A stretch of DNA of 31,500 bases, taken from assembly GCA_964544295.1 (NCBI GenBank), contig CAZJBJ010000029.1, positions 1 through 31,500 of the forward strand, written 5' to 3'. The notes below the pieces were generated by a model. It ran no database searches, had not been told where the DNA came from, and was given only the letters and a program-made list of their open reading frames with translations. Made by a program: the position numbers and the translations under genes. The stretch comes from JAENVU01 sp964544295. Lineage in GTDB: Bacteria; Actinomycetota; Acidimicrobiia; IMCC26256; JAENVU01. Within the stretch, counting starts at the first letter, position 1. The number at the start of each line of letters is the position of its first letter. Below are positions 24,468-31,500 of the stretch, piece after piece.

Positions 24468-24509
24468 TCGAGGGTCACGCCGGAGTTCCGGCGCTTCCAC
24501 GAGCCATGC

Positions 24510-24537
24510 AGTGTACCGATGCCGAGGCCGACGTCAG
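24510..24537 (-). promoter_or_regulatory. Candidate promoter of tRNA-Ser
   Basis: On the minus strand CTGACG (24532-24537) and TACACT (24510-24515) are 16 bp apart and 43 bp upstream of the tRNA 5' end. The match to -35/-10 consensus is moderate. Confidence 0.35.
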
Positions 24538-24592
24538 CGCCCGGAAGTGCGGGCGGAGTTCGCCGGACCGATCGACTCGGATCACCCGCGCC

Positions 24593-24642
24593 CGTGTCCG
24601 GTTCCGAACCCGCAACGTATTCGAGCGCACCGCCCGGACACG
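24593..24642. repeat. 9-bp inverted repeat downstream of the second hybrid kinase
   Basis: CGTGTCCGG (24593-24601) and CCGGACACG (24634-24642) are a perfect inverted pair with a 32-base loop. It begins just after the kinase stop at 24647, so it may be a weak terminator or mRNA end. Apart from the tRNA and its promoter, nothing else was found between 24468 and 24646. Confidence 0.35.
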
Positions 24643-24646
24643 ATCG

Positions 24647-26785
24647 TCAGGATGTGGTGGCGGTGACAGGGATGGCCGGCGACCGGCTCTCCGTCGGGCC
24701 CCGGGCGGTCTCGACCGCCCGGAGCAGGGCATCACGACTCACCGGCTTCTGGAGGAGGGGGACGCCAGGTTCGATGATCCCCCGGTTGCTGACCGCGAGT
24801 TCCGAGTACCCACTCACGTAGATCACGCCGATTCCCGGAGCGCGTGATCGCACCAGCTGCGCGAGTTCGCGCCCGTTCATGCCGCCCGGCATGATCATGT
24901 CCGTCACCAGGACGTCGAAGTCGTCCTCAAGCGCGGCCAGGGCGGAGGGGCCGTGCTCGCACGCACGTACCGTGTGGCCGGCCGCGGTCAGGATCCGTTG
25001 GAAAGCGTTCCGCACCGGGCTCTCGTCCTCGACGAGGAGGACCCGTCGCTTCCGCGGTATGACCTGGGTGTGGACGGGGCGGGGCGCGGTGGACGGGGCG
25101 GCTCGCGTCGAGAGCGGAAACCACACCGTCATCTCCGTCCCCACGCCTATCGCGGACTTCATCGTGATCCTCCCCGCCGCTCGGCGCACGACGCCGTGCG
25201 CTGTGGCGAGGCCGAGTCCGGTCCCGCGTCCCGCCCCCTTGGTCGTGAAGAACGGTTCGAAGATCCGGGCCGCAACCTCGTCGGACATCCCCGCGCCGTC
25301 GTCGCGGACGATGAGTCGGGCGTAGGTGCCTGCAGGCAGGTTGTGGGTCCTGCCCTGCTGGATATCGAGGTGACACGTGTCGGTGATCACATCGATGCTG
25401 CCACCATCGCTGACGGCATCCCGCGCGTTGATGACCAGATTGATGACCACCTGATCGACGCCCGTCGGGTCGGCGGCGACGGCGAGTTCCTGGTCGCAGC
25501 AGGCGATGCTGAGCGAGCAGGACTTGGTGATCGTCCGCTCGAGCATCCCGCGCATTCCGAGCACGCGCTCGTTGAGATCGATCACGTCGACGGTGTTCAC
25601 CTCAACCCGGGAGAATGCGAGTATCTGGCGCGCGAGATTGGCGCCCCGGTCCGCGGCGCTGGCGATCTCGGCGAGATCCTGGGTGCCGGTGTCCGAGGTC
25701 ACTTCGTCGGCCAGGAGCTCGACCGACGACTGGATCACGCACAAGATGTTGTTGAAGTCGTGTGCGATTCCGCCGGCGAGCTGGCCGACGGCCTCGAGCT
25801 TGCTGGACTGACGGAGTTGTGCTTCGAGCAGTCGCGACTCCGTGACGTCGTGCGCGTTGACGACGAATCCGGCGATGAGTGGCTCGTCCAGCTGATTGGC
25901 CACGGTGGCCATGATCGTCCGCCACGAGTCATGTTCGTCGCCGACCCGGACCTCGAGGGTGACGTTGGCGTGGCTCGGTAGCGTGGCCAGCGCCTGGTCG
26001 AACGCGGCGCGGTCCTCGGGATGGAGCAACTCGGGGAAGTCCGCACCGTCGATGGCCGCCGCGCCGCGGCCCAACACGCGCGCGGCCGACGGTGACTGAT
26101 ACGTCACGACCCCGGTTCCATCGAGGACGAGTACGAGGTCCGGTGCTTCCTGAACCAATGCCCGGTAGCGCGCGTCGGCCGCACTGGCGAACTCTCGCTG
26201 GAGTGCCCGGCGGCGAACCGCGACGAAGGACGACATCACGATGAGCACGATCCCGAAGTCGACGGCCGCGATGACGAAGCCGGTGACCCGAAGGCGACTC
26301 GACACGTCGCCGACCTGCTGGGCGATGCGCAGCTTCAACTCCGCGAGCGTGTCCATGATTCTTGGGTACTCAGGGTGCGGCTCCGGGGTCAGGGTCGACT
26401 CCGGGTTGATCGCGGAACGGAAGCGCTGTTGTTCGTCGGTCAGTGCGCGCGCGTACCGCCGCAGCCGCGTCGCCACGGTGGCGATCCGAGCGCGATCAGC
26501 CGGTTGGGAGATGGTCGACCGGGCCACGCTCAGCGCGGCTTCGGCCCGGGATCGCCGCTCGATCACCGCCTTGGCGTTGAGGGTGCGTCCGGCGAGCTGC
26601 GCCCACGCGAGCCCGTTCAATCCCTCGACCTCGATCTCGGCGTCGGCGATCGCGGTCGCCTCTTGATTCCGCTCCTCTAGGGACTGCGTGAGCGATCGGG
26701 TGAGAACGGCCGAGCCAAAGGTGACAATGCCGACGAGCACGACCAGAACACACGACGCGACGATGCTCCTCCGCCACCGCTTCAC
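24647..26785 (-). CDS. Membrane hybrid sensor histidine kinase with PAS and receiver
   Basis: A 712-residue inner-membrane kinase. Hydrophobic segments at about 8-29 and 167-190 flank a helical extracytoplasmic sensor region whose GLNGLAWAQLAGRTL (55-69) matches the sensor of the GGDEF-EAL protein at 18124-20430 at nearly the same position. A PAS domain (about 203-318) is followed by HisKA with His342 (GGIAHDFNN). The HATPase has NLVINARDA, DDGAGM, FEPFFTTK and GTGLGLATAHGVV. The receiver (about 580-695) has LLVEDES and Asp629 (VLVTDMIMPG). Start is GTG at 26785, placed just before the first membrane helix; its ribosome binding site is poor. It faces the FIST-linked kinase tail to tail across the tRNA and is its paralogue in the receiver. 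The lipoprotein gene diverges from it. Confidence 0.93.
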   Translation of the reverse strand: MKRWRRSIVASCVLVVLVGIVTFGSAVLTRSLTQSLEERNQEATAIADAEIEVEGLNGLAWAQLAGRTLNAKAVIERRSRAEAALSVARSTISQPADRARIATVATRLRRYARALTDEQQRFRSAINPESTLTPEPHPEYPRIMDTLAELKLRIAQQVGDVSSRLRVTGFVIAAVDFGIVLIVMSSFVAVRRRALQREFASAADARYRALVQEAPDLVLVLDGTGVVTYQSPSAARVLGRGAAAIDGADFPELLHPEDRAAFDQALATLPSHANVTLEVRVGDEHDSWRTIMATVANQLDEPLIAGFVVNAHDVTESRLLEAQLRQSSKLEAVGQLAGGIAHDFNNILCVIQSSVELLADEVTSDTGTQDLAEIASAADRGANLARQILAFSRVEVNTVDVIDLNERVLGMRGMLERTITKSCSLSIACCDQELAVAADPTGVDQVVINLVINARDAVSDGGSIDVITDTCHLDIQQGRTHNLPAGTYARLIVRDDGAGMSDEVAARIFEPFFTTKGAGRGTGLGLATAHGVVRRAAGRITMKSAIGVGTEMTVWFPLSTRAAPSTAPRPVHTQVIPRKRRVLLVEDESPVRNAFQRILTAAGHTVRACEHGPSALAALEDDFDVLVTDMIMPGGMNGRELAQLVRSRAPGIGVIYVSGYSELAVSNRGIIEPGVPLLQKPVSRDALLRAVETARGPTESRSPAIPVTATTS

Positions 26786-26943
26786 GTGAGGTGTTCCATA
26801 TCGCTGTTCCTGACAGGTCGACCGCTTCTGTGTCCATCGGCCACCAGGCCGCAGGGGTTGATCGCGAATTCTCCCGAGGACGCTTCAGTCATCGGTTCAC
26901 GTGCCGATACGCGACGAATGTTCCAGAACCCTGGTGTGCATTC

Positions 26944-27834
26944 ATGAGCTCCCGCGACGGATCAATGCTCCGAGGTCGACACTCGTCCGCAATCACGGCG
27001 GTGTTGGTGGCCGTAGTCGCCGTGGGATGTGGGGCCGGCGGAGTTGACCGTCACCCGACGGCCGACTCGCCACCGCGCGAGCCGGCGTTTGCGATGGAGC
27101 AGGAGTCACCGCACGAGATGGCTCCGGTTCCGGACTACGCCGCGACGTGGGGGCTCTCGGTCACCTCGCCTGCGCGGGACCAGATCGTGACGGGGAACTC
27201 GGTCGACATCTCGGTCGCACCCGAGGGATTCGTGCTCGACTGTGACTACGCGGGCAAGGCCTCCGGCCCAGGGATCGGCCAGTATCACGTGACGCTGGAC
27301 GGAGCACTGGTCGACATGGAATGCACGACGAACCAACAGATCTCAATGCTGAACGTCAAGCCCGGCCGTCACGAGATCGGAGTCGTGGCGACGCTCAACG
27401 ACCACACCGAGGTCATGAACGCTGAGGACTCGTTCACCTTCGACTACCAGCCGACGTCGCCGCTTCCATTCGAGAGGGGCGATCACTTCGAACGTCGGCC
27501 GAGCATCCGCATCGTGTCGCCGGTGCCGGGGACCGTCGTGTCGGGTGGTTTCGATGTCGTGGTCGAGGTCGCAAACCTCGAGATGAACTGTGATCTGTTG
27601 GGCAAGGCACCGGTGCCCGGATACGGGCATTGGCATGTCAACCTCGATACGACGATCGGGCCGATGATGGGCATGGGCACGATGGTCGGGATGAGCTGCA
27701 CGAACGTCCTGCATACCTCGACCAAGGGTCTCGTCCCGGGGTCGACGCATCAGCTGATCGCGCTCGTCGTGGACGGGCTGCACGCGCCACTCGAGCCACC
27801 GATCGAGGCGAGCGTCGACGTCGTTATCGGGTGA
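26944..27834 (+). CDS. Lipoprotein with two tandem Cys/His domains (DUF4399-like)
   Basis: A 296-residue secreted lipoprotein. A basic N-terminus and hydrophobic run (about 15-28) end in the lipobox VAVGC, so Cys29 should carry the lipid anchor. After a Pro-rich linker come two related Ig-like repeats, about 70-160 and 187-283. Both have a SP..xxVxSG start, then CD(Y/L)xGK (Cys100, Cys216), GxGxxHVxLD (His115; HWH at 229-231) and M(E/S)CT (Cys127, Cys252). A disulfide within each repeat is likely. Repeat 2 also has MMGMGTMVGM (241-250), a Met-rich stretch that, with the His and Cys residues, could bind copper. Resemblance to DUF4399 is by eye only. The ATG at 26965 is an alternative start. 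It lies between two kinases and may present a ligand to one of them; that is inference. Confidence 0.82.
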   Translation: MSSRDGSMLRGRHSSAITAVLVAVVAVGCGAGGVDRHPTADSPPREPAFAMEQESPHEMAPVPDYAATWGLSVTSPARDQIVTGNSVDISVAPEGFVLDCDYAGKASGPGIGQYHVTLDGALVDMECTTNQQISMLNVKPGRHEIGVVATLNDHTEVMNAEDSFTFDYQPTSPLPFERGDHFERRPSIRIVSPVPGTVVSGGFDVVVEVANLEMNCDLLGKAPVPGYGHWHVNLDTTIGPMMGMGTMVGMSCTNVLHTSTKGLVPGSTHQLIALVVDGLHAPLEPPIEASVDVVIG

Positions 27835-27850
27835 TCGATTTCCTGGATGC

Positions 27851-29569
27851 TCAGGGCAACGCAAGGCGCGAGCGCGTTTCGAGTGTGTCCGCCACTGCGT
27901 CGAGGAGCTCGATGGGGGTGAACGGCTTCGGTAGGAGGTTGGCCTCGTCGTGGGCGATGCCGCGGCGGAGAATCTCGTCGTCGGTGTAGCCGGACATGTA
28001 GAGATGGTTCAGGTCGGCGCGGACCTTTCGGGCCGCTTCGACGACCGCCCGGCCACCCATCCCAGGCATGACGACATCGGTGAGGAGGAGGTCGATACCG
28101 GTCGGGTCCGAGGTGATCATGGCCAACGCCGCGCTGCCGTCTGCAGCGCTGAGGACCCGGTATCCATCACGAGTGAGCGTGCGCACGACCAGATCGCGCA
28201 ACGCGGCCTCGTCCTCGACGACGAGGATCGTGCCCGATCCCGAGGTCCGGTGACGGCAGTCTTGGGCGTCGGCCTCGGGTGCCGGTTCCTCGAACGATGC
28301 CGGGAAGGTGACCTCGAACCGGGTCCCGCCTTCGGGTGGGCTGGAGACGGTGATCGTGCCGAGGTTCTGCTTCACGATCCCGTCGACCGTCGAGAGCCCC
28401 AGACCGGTGCCCTTGCCCAATGGTTTGGTCGTGAAGAACGGGTCGAAGATCTGATTGCGAATCGAGTCGGGGATTCCGGTGCCCGAGTCGGTGACTGCCA
28501 GGCACACCTGACCTGGGCTCGGAGTGACCTCGATCCGGAGTTTGCCACCGGCCGGCATCGCGTCGCGCGCGTTCACTGCGAGGTTGAGGACGAGCTGCTC
28601 GATCTGGGTCCGATCGGCGCGGATGCGCGTCAGGCCATCGGCGACCGCAATCGACACGCGGATGTCCTCGCCAATGGTCCGGCCCAGCATCCGCTCGAGA
28701 TCCCGAACCACTGCGCCGACGTCGAGCACGGTGGGTTGACGCACTTGCTTGCGACTCATGGTCAGGAGCTGCGCCGTCAGCTCGGCGGCTCGCCCCGCGG
28801 CTTCGTCGACGTCCCTCAGTGCTTCCGCGGTCACGGGGTCGCTGGAACCGAGGTCGTCAACGAGCAGGGAGACGTTGCCCCGGATCACGGTCAGGAGATT
28901 GTTGAAGTCGTGAGCGATCCCCCCGGCGAGCAGGCCGATGGCCTCCATCTTCTGCGCTTGACGGAGCTCGTCGTCCTTGCGGCTCAACTCGGCTTCGGCG
29001 CGCTTGCGATCGGTGATATCGATCATGCAGCCGCGCGTTTGCACGACGCGACCCTGGGAATCCCGCTCGGGAATCGACTCGTCGTAGAACCACACGACCT
29101 CGCCGCTCTTGCTGATCACCCGGTACTCGGATCGGTTCCGGTTGCCGGCGTTGTTGAAGGCGATCTCCCCGAGGAGGCGCTCCCGGTCGTCGGGATGCAG
29201 GATCTGGACGAAGAAGTCGGGGCTCGAGTACCAATCGTCCGCCGAATAGCCGATGTACTCCTCGAGCTTCGGGCTGATGTACATCGCCGAGCCCACGTCG
29301 TCGGCGGCATCGACGTAGATGATCGCCGGAATCTCCTGCACCAGTTTTCGGAACATCGCTTCGTCGTCGGCGACCTGGCGGATCGTGCGTGCGTGACGTC
29401 CACTGAGTGCAGCCGAGATTCCCCCCAATAGCAGGGCGCCGAACCCGAGCGGGGCTGCGCCGGATGCGATCGATGCGTAGCTCAGAGCCCCGAATGCGGC
29501 CCACGATGCGCCGCGTATCGGGCCGACGAACCGTGCTCGGTCCCCAAAGCCGGAGAATTGCCCACGCAT
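27851..29569 (-). CDS. Hybrid sensor histidine kinase with PAS and receiver
   Basis: A 572-residue kinase. The N-terminus has a short hydrophobic hairpin (about 21-56, ASWAAFGALSYASI and LGFGALLLGGISAAL) and no large extracytoplasmic domain. One PAS/PAC domain (about 70-188, with HPDD and EVVWFYDE) is followed by HisKA with His220 (GGIAHDFNN). The HATPase shows NLAVNARDA, DSGTGIP, FDPFFTTK and GTGLGLSTVDGIV. The receiver (about 446-565) has ILVVEDE and Asp498 (LLLTDVVMPG). The start has an excellent AAAGGAG 4 nt before the ATG at 29569. It converges on the lipoprotein gene with a 16-bp gap and diverges from the REC-EAL gene. Its receiver end (KPFTPIELLDAVAD) differs from the other two kinases, so it is a more distant paralogue. 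Confidence 0.93.
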   Translation of the reverse strand: MRGQFSGFGDRARFVGPIRGASWAAFGALSYASIASGAAPLGFGALLLGGISAALSGRHARTIRQVADDEAMFRKLVQEIPAIIYVDAADDVGSAMYISPKLEEYIGYSADDWYSSPDFFVQILHPDDRERLLGEIAFNNAGNRNRSEYRVISKSGEVVWFYDESIPERDSQGRVVQTRGCMIDITDRKRAEAELSRKDDELRQAQKMEAIGLLAGGIAHDFNNLLTVIRGNVSLLVDDLGSSDPVTAEALRDVDEAAGRAAELTAQLLTMSRKQVRQPTVLDVGAVVRDLERMLGRTIGEDIRVSIAVADGLTRIRADRTQIEQLVLNLAVNARDAMPAGGKLRIEVTPSPGQVCLAVTDSGTGIPDSIRNQIFDPFFTTKPLGKGTGLGLSTVDGIVKQNLGTITVSSPPEGGTRFEVTFPASFEEPAPEADAQDCRHRTSGSGTILVVEDEAALRDLVVRTLTRDGYRVLSAADGSAALAMITSDPTGIDLLLTDVVMPGMGGRAVVEAARKVRADLNHLYMSGYTDDEILRRGIAHDEANLLPKPFTPIELLDAVADTLETRSRLALP

Positions 29570-29572
29570 CTG

Positions 29573-29579
29573 GCTCCTT
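29573..29579 (-). promoter_or_regulatory. Ribosome binding site of the third hybrid kinase
   Basis: AAGGAGC on the minus strand lies close before the ATG at 29569. It is the strongest Shine-Dalgarno match in the window and fixes the start. The rest of 29580-29761 holds no promoter that stands out. Confidence 0.6.
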
Positions 29580-29761
29580 TCGACACCGCCGGGTCCTGGG
29601 TTGAGTGCAGAACGAGGAGCTCAGTACGGACCGTCCGGCCCTGATGGGTTTTGGGGGTTCAGGTGACGGGCACCCGGGCCGAAGTTAGGGCCACGACGTA
29701 TTGCGTATGGCGCGTGGCAGGGCCCCGGGCACAAAGGGCGACAGTGGGTGAGGAGCGAGGG

Positions 29762-31500
29762 ATGCCGGTCATCTTGGTGGTCGACGATGAACCGTCGTTA
29801 CGCCGCATCCTGACCCGGATCCTCGAGCGTGATGGCTACGAAGTCGTCGCGGCGGGTGACGCGGCCGAGGCACGGGAACAGCTTGCGTCTCGGACCTTCG
29901 ATCTCGTGATCTCCGATATCACGATGCCGGGTGAAGACGGCCTCTCACTCGTCCGAGGAATCCGCAGCTCCTGGCCCGATACCGCGACCCTGATCGTCTC
30001 GGGTGTTTCTGACTCCGAGGTGGCCGAGCATGTGTTGGCGTGCGGTGCATCGGGGTATCTGATGAAGCCGTTTCAGTCGAGCGCCGTCATCATCGAAGTC
30101 CAGCAGGCGATCGGTCGGCATCAGCAGGATCAGCAACGGTCCAACGAGCTTGACGAGACCGCTCGCCGGCTGGCGGCGACGGAAGTGCGATTCCAGGCGC
30201 TCGCAGCCCAGAGCCCGCTCGCCATCCTCTACTCCGATGTCGAGGGCAACTGTGTGTACGCCAACGACACCGCATGCGAACTCGCCGACCGGTCCGAAGA
30301 TGGGCTGCTCGGTCTCGGTTGGGTCGACGTCGTGCATCCGGACGACTCTGCCGCGGTACTCGCCGAACTCGCGCATGCTCGGGAGTATCGATCCTCGTTC
30401 ACGATCGAGCATCGCATTCGCACGGGGTCCGACGAGACCCTCTGGGGGGAGCTGCGAGTCGGGCCGATCTTCGGTGACGACGGTGAGGTGGTCGGCTTTC
30501 AAGCGATCATGACGAACATCACGGAGCGGATGCATTACCGGGCGCAACTCGAGCATCAGTCCACCCACGACATGGTCACCGGTCTCCCGAACAGCGCCGT
30601 GGTGTCGACCTGGCTCGAGTCCAACCTCGAGTCGAGTCGACCCGTCATCGCGATTGCCCTCGATCGGCTCGAAGGTCTTCGGGACACCATGGGCACCGAT
30701 GCAGTCGACGGCGTGCTCGCGTCGATCGGGAGTCAACTGGCGAGTTCGGTCATGGGTCGCGCGCAGGTTGGCTCGTTGGATCGAGGCGTGTTCGCCGTCG
30801 TCCCCCATCCCCGCGGACACGAGGACGCCGTACGCCTCGCACAGGAACTGCTCGATCGCATCGCCGCAAGTGACTATCCGGGCTGCGTGAGCGCCATCAC
30901 CGCAAGTGCCGGAGTCGCGATCACCGATGCTCGGCTCAGCCCGGCGCTCGTGCTCCGCGATGCGAGCCTCGCGGCCGGACGCGGCCAGGAGCTGGGCGGA
31001 TCACGTACGACCATTGCGGATCCAACGATTCGCGAGGAGATGACGAAACGGTTCATGCTCGAGGGCCAGCTGCGAGACTGCGTGCACCGCGGAGAGATCC
31101 TCGTCTACTACCAGCCGGAATTCGCGATCGACGGTCGTCTGACCGGAGTCGAAGCGCTCGCCCGGTGGCAGCGCGACGAGGAGATCGTCCAGCCGGACAT
31201 CTTCATCCCGATCGCGGAACGCGCCGGACTCATCGGTCGGTTGGGTGCAGTCGTCCTCGAGCGGGCATGTCATCAGGTCCAATCCTGGCGCCGGATGCGC
31301 AAAGACCTCGTCGGCCTCGTCGTCGGGGTCAACGTGTCTGCGCTTCAGCTGGCGGACGAGGGCTTCGTGACCACGGTGACGGAGATCCTTGATCGGACGG
31401 CGCTTCCCGCTCGCAATCTGAACCTGGAAGTCACCGAGAGCGCGGTCATGGCGGATCTCGAGCTGGCGATCGCTCACCTCACGAGGTTGCGGGAGTTGGG
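29762..31500 (+). CDS. Response regulator REC-PAS-degenerate GGDEF-EAL (3' end outside window)
   Basis: The visible 579 residues start with a receiver (1-118; acidic pocket VVDDE, phospho-acceptor Asp52 in ISDITMPG, Lys102 in MKPF). A PAS domain follows (about 142-258; HPDD, ITERMHYR linker). Next is a GGDEF-like domain (about 262-420) whose signature has decayed to SLDRGVF (338-344), so it should not make c-di-GMP. The EAL domain begins near 430 with YYQPEF, VEALARW (EAL at 464-466), GVNVSALQL and LEVTESAVM. The catalytic residues that can be seen are intact, which points to a phosphodiesterase; the DDFG and later motifs lie beyond the edge. AGGAG is 6 nt before the ATG. It diverges from the third kinase, the likely phosphodonor. 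Confidence 0.92.
   Translation, partial: MPVILVVDDEPSLRRILTRILERDGYEVVAAGDAAEAREQLASRTFDLVISDITMPGEDGLSLVRGIRSSWPDTATLIVSGVSDSEVAEHVLACGASGYLMKPFQSSAVIIEVQQAIGRHQQDQQRSNELDETARRLAATEVRFQALAAQSPLAILYSDVEGNCVYANDTACELADRSEDGLLGLGWVDVVHPDDSAAVLAELAHAREYRSSFTIEHRIRTGSDETLWGELRVGPIFGDDGEVVGFQAIMTNITERMHYRAQLEHQSTHDMVTGLPNSAVVSTWLESNLESSRPVIAIALDRLEGLRDTMGTDAVDGVLASIGSQLASSVMGRAQVGSLDRGVFAVVPHPRGHEDAVRLAQELLDRIAASDYPGCVSAITASAGVAITDARLSPALVLRDASLAAGRGQELGGSRTTIADPTIREEMTKRFMLEGQLRDCVHRGEILVYYQPEFAIDGRLTGVEALARWQRDEEIVQPDIFIPIAERAGLIGRLGAVVLERACHQVQSWRRMRKDLVGLVVGVNVSALQLADEGFVTTVTEILDRTALPARNLNLEVTESAVMADLELAIAHLTRLREL

Noticed and set aside
26781..26903. TTCACGTG present twice around the kinase/lipoprotein gap (26781 and 26896)
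   Set aside because: Two copies of an 8-mer about 115 bp apart, one inside a start region, are not enough to call an operator.
27950..29431. Long open frame (493 codons) opposite the third hybrid kinase
   Set aside because: It is antisense to a clear kinase, is rich in Arg/Asp/Gly/His and has no recognisable motif. Such frames are expected opposite high-GC genes.
1..31500. Mobile elements, CRISPR arrays, attachment sites
   Set aside because: No transposase, integrase, direct-repeat array or tRNA-end duplication was seen, including next to tRNA-Ser.

Overview
The window is high-GC DNA with dense, mostly intact genes. It looks like chromosome from an actinobacterium. The evidence is a cluster of actinobacterial families (DUF3151; the MSMEG_4193-type phosphatase / DUF3090 / SCO1664 triad; CsoR with a P-type copper ATPase; a DUF2505-like protein; an F420-hydrogenase-beta-like protein) and several genes with a TAnnnT -10 box only 6-7 nt before the start codon, typical of leaderless actinobacterial transcripts. 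The gene set would fit Acidimicrobiia (Ilumatobacter-like), but that is inference. No rRNA, CRISPR array, insertion sequence or phage gene was seen.

Layout, 1-17 kb, mainly housekeeping: a hypothetical gene cut by the left edge and purE (both leftward); a nitronate monooxygenase-like gene (rightward) converging on gmd; DUF3151 diverging from the overlapping triad phosphatase-DUF3090-SCO1664; a leftward run, read in order 11.5 to 6.2 kb, of FrhB-like iron-sulfur flavoprotein, ClC chloride protein, NhaA antiporter and fatty acyl-AMP ligase; a DUF4328 membrane protein whose 3' end looks frameshifted; divergent csoR and copA with a readable promoter and operator between them; a DUF2505-like gene whose stop overlaps the copA stop; and metF. 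A TetR regulator and a divergent NAD-dependent epimerase share a 61-bp gap that holds a perfect 38-bp palindrome.

Layout, 18-31.5 kb, a signalling island: a membrane GGDEF-EAL protein; a FIST sensor protein followed at once by a three-PAS hybrid histidine kinase; tRNA-Ser(CGA); a second hybrid kinase, paralogous to the first and facing it tail to tail; a lipoprotein with two tandem Cys/His domains; a third hybrid kinase; and a REC-PAS-GGDEF-EAL response regulator cut by the right edge. All three kinases are of the CckA-like 'AHDFNN' type with a C-terminal receiver. No HPt protein or DNA-binding response regulator is visible nearby, so the REC-headed cyclic-di-GMP protein is the only output-type regulator in view. 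The GGDEF-EAL protein and the second kinase share a recognisable extracytoplasmic sensor region (GLxWxxxAG motif). This suggests one kind of stimulus read out through both a phosphorelay and cyclic di-GMP, and is the most promising lead to something undescribed.
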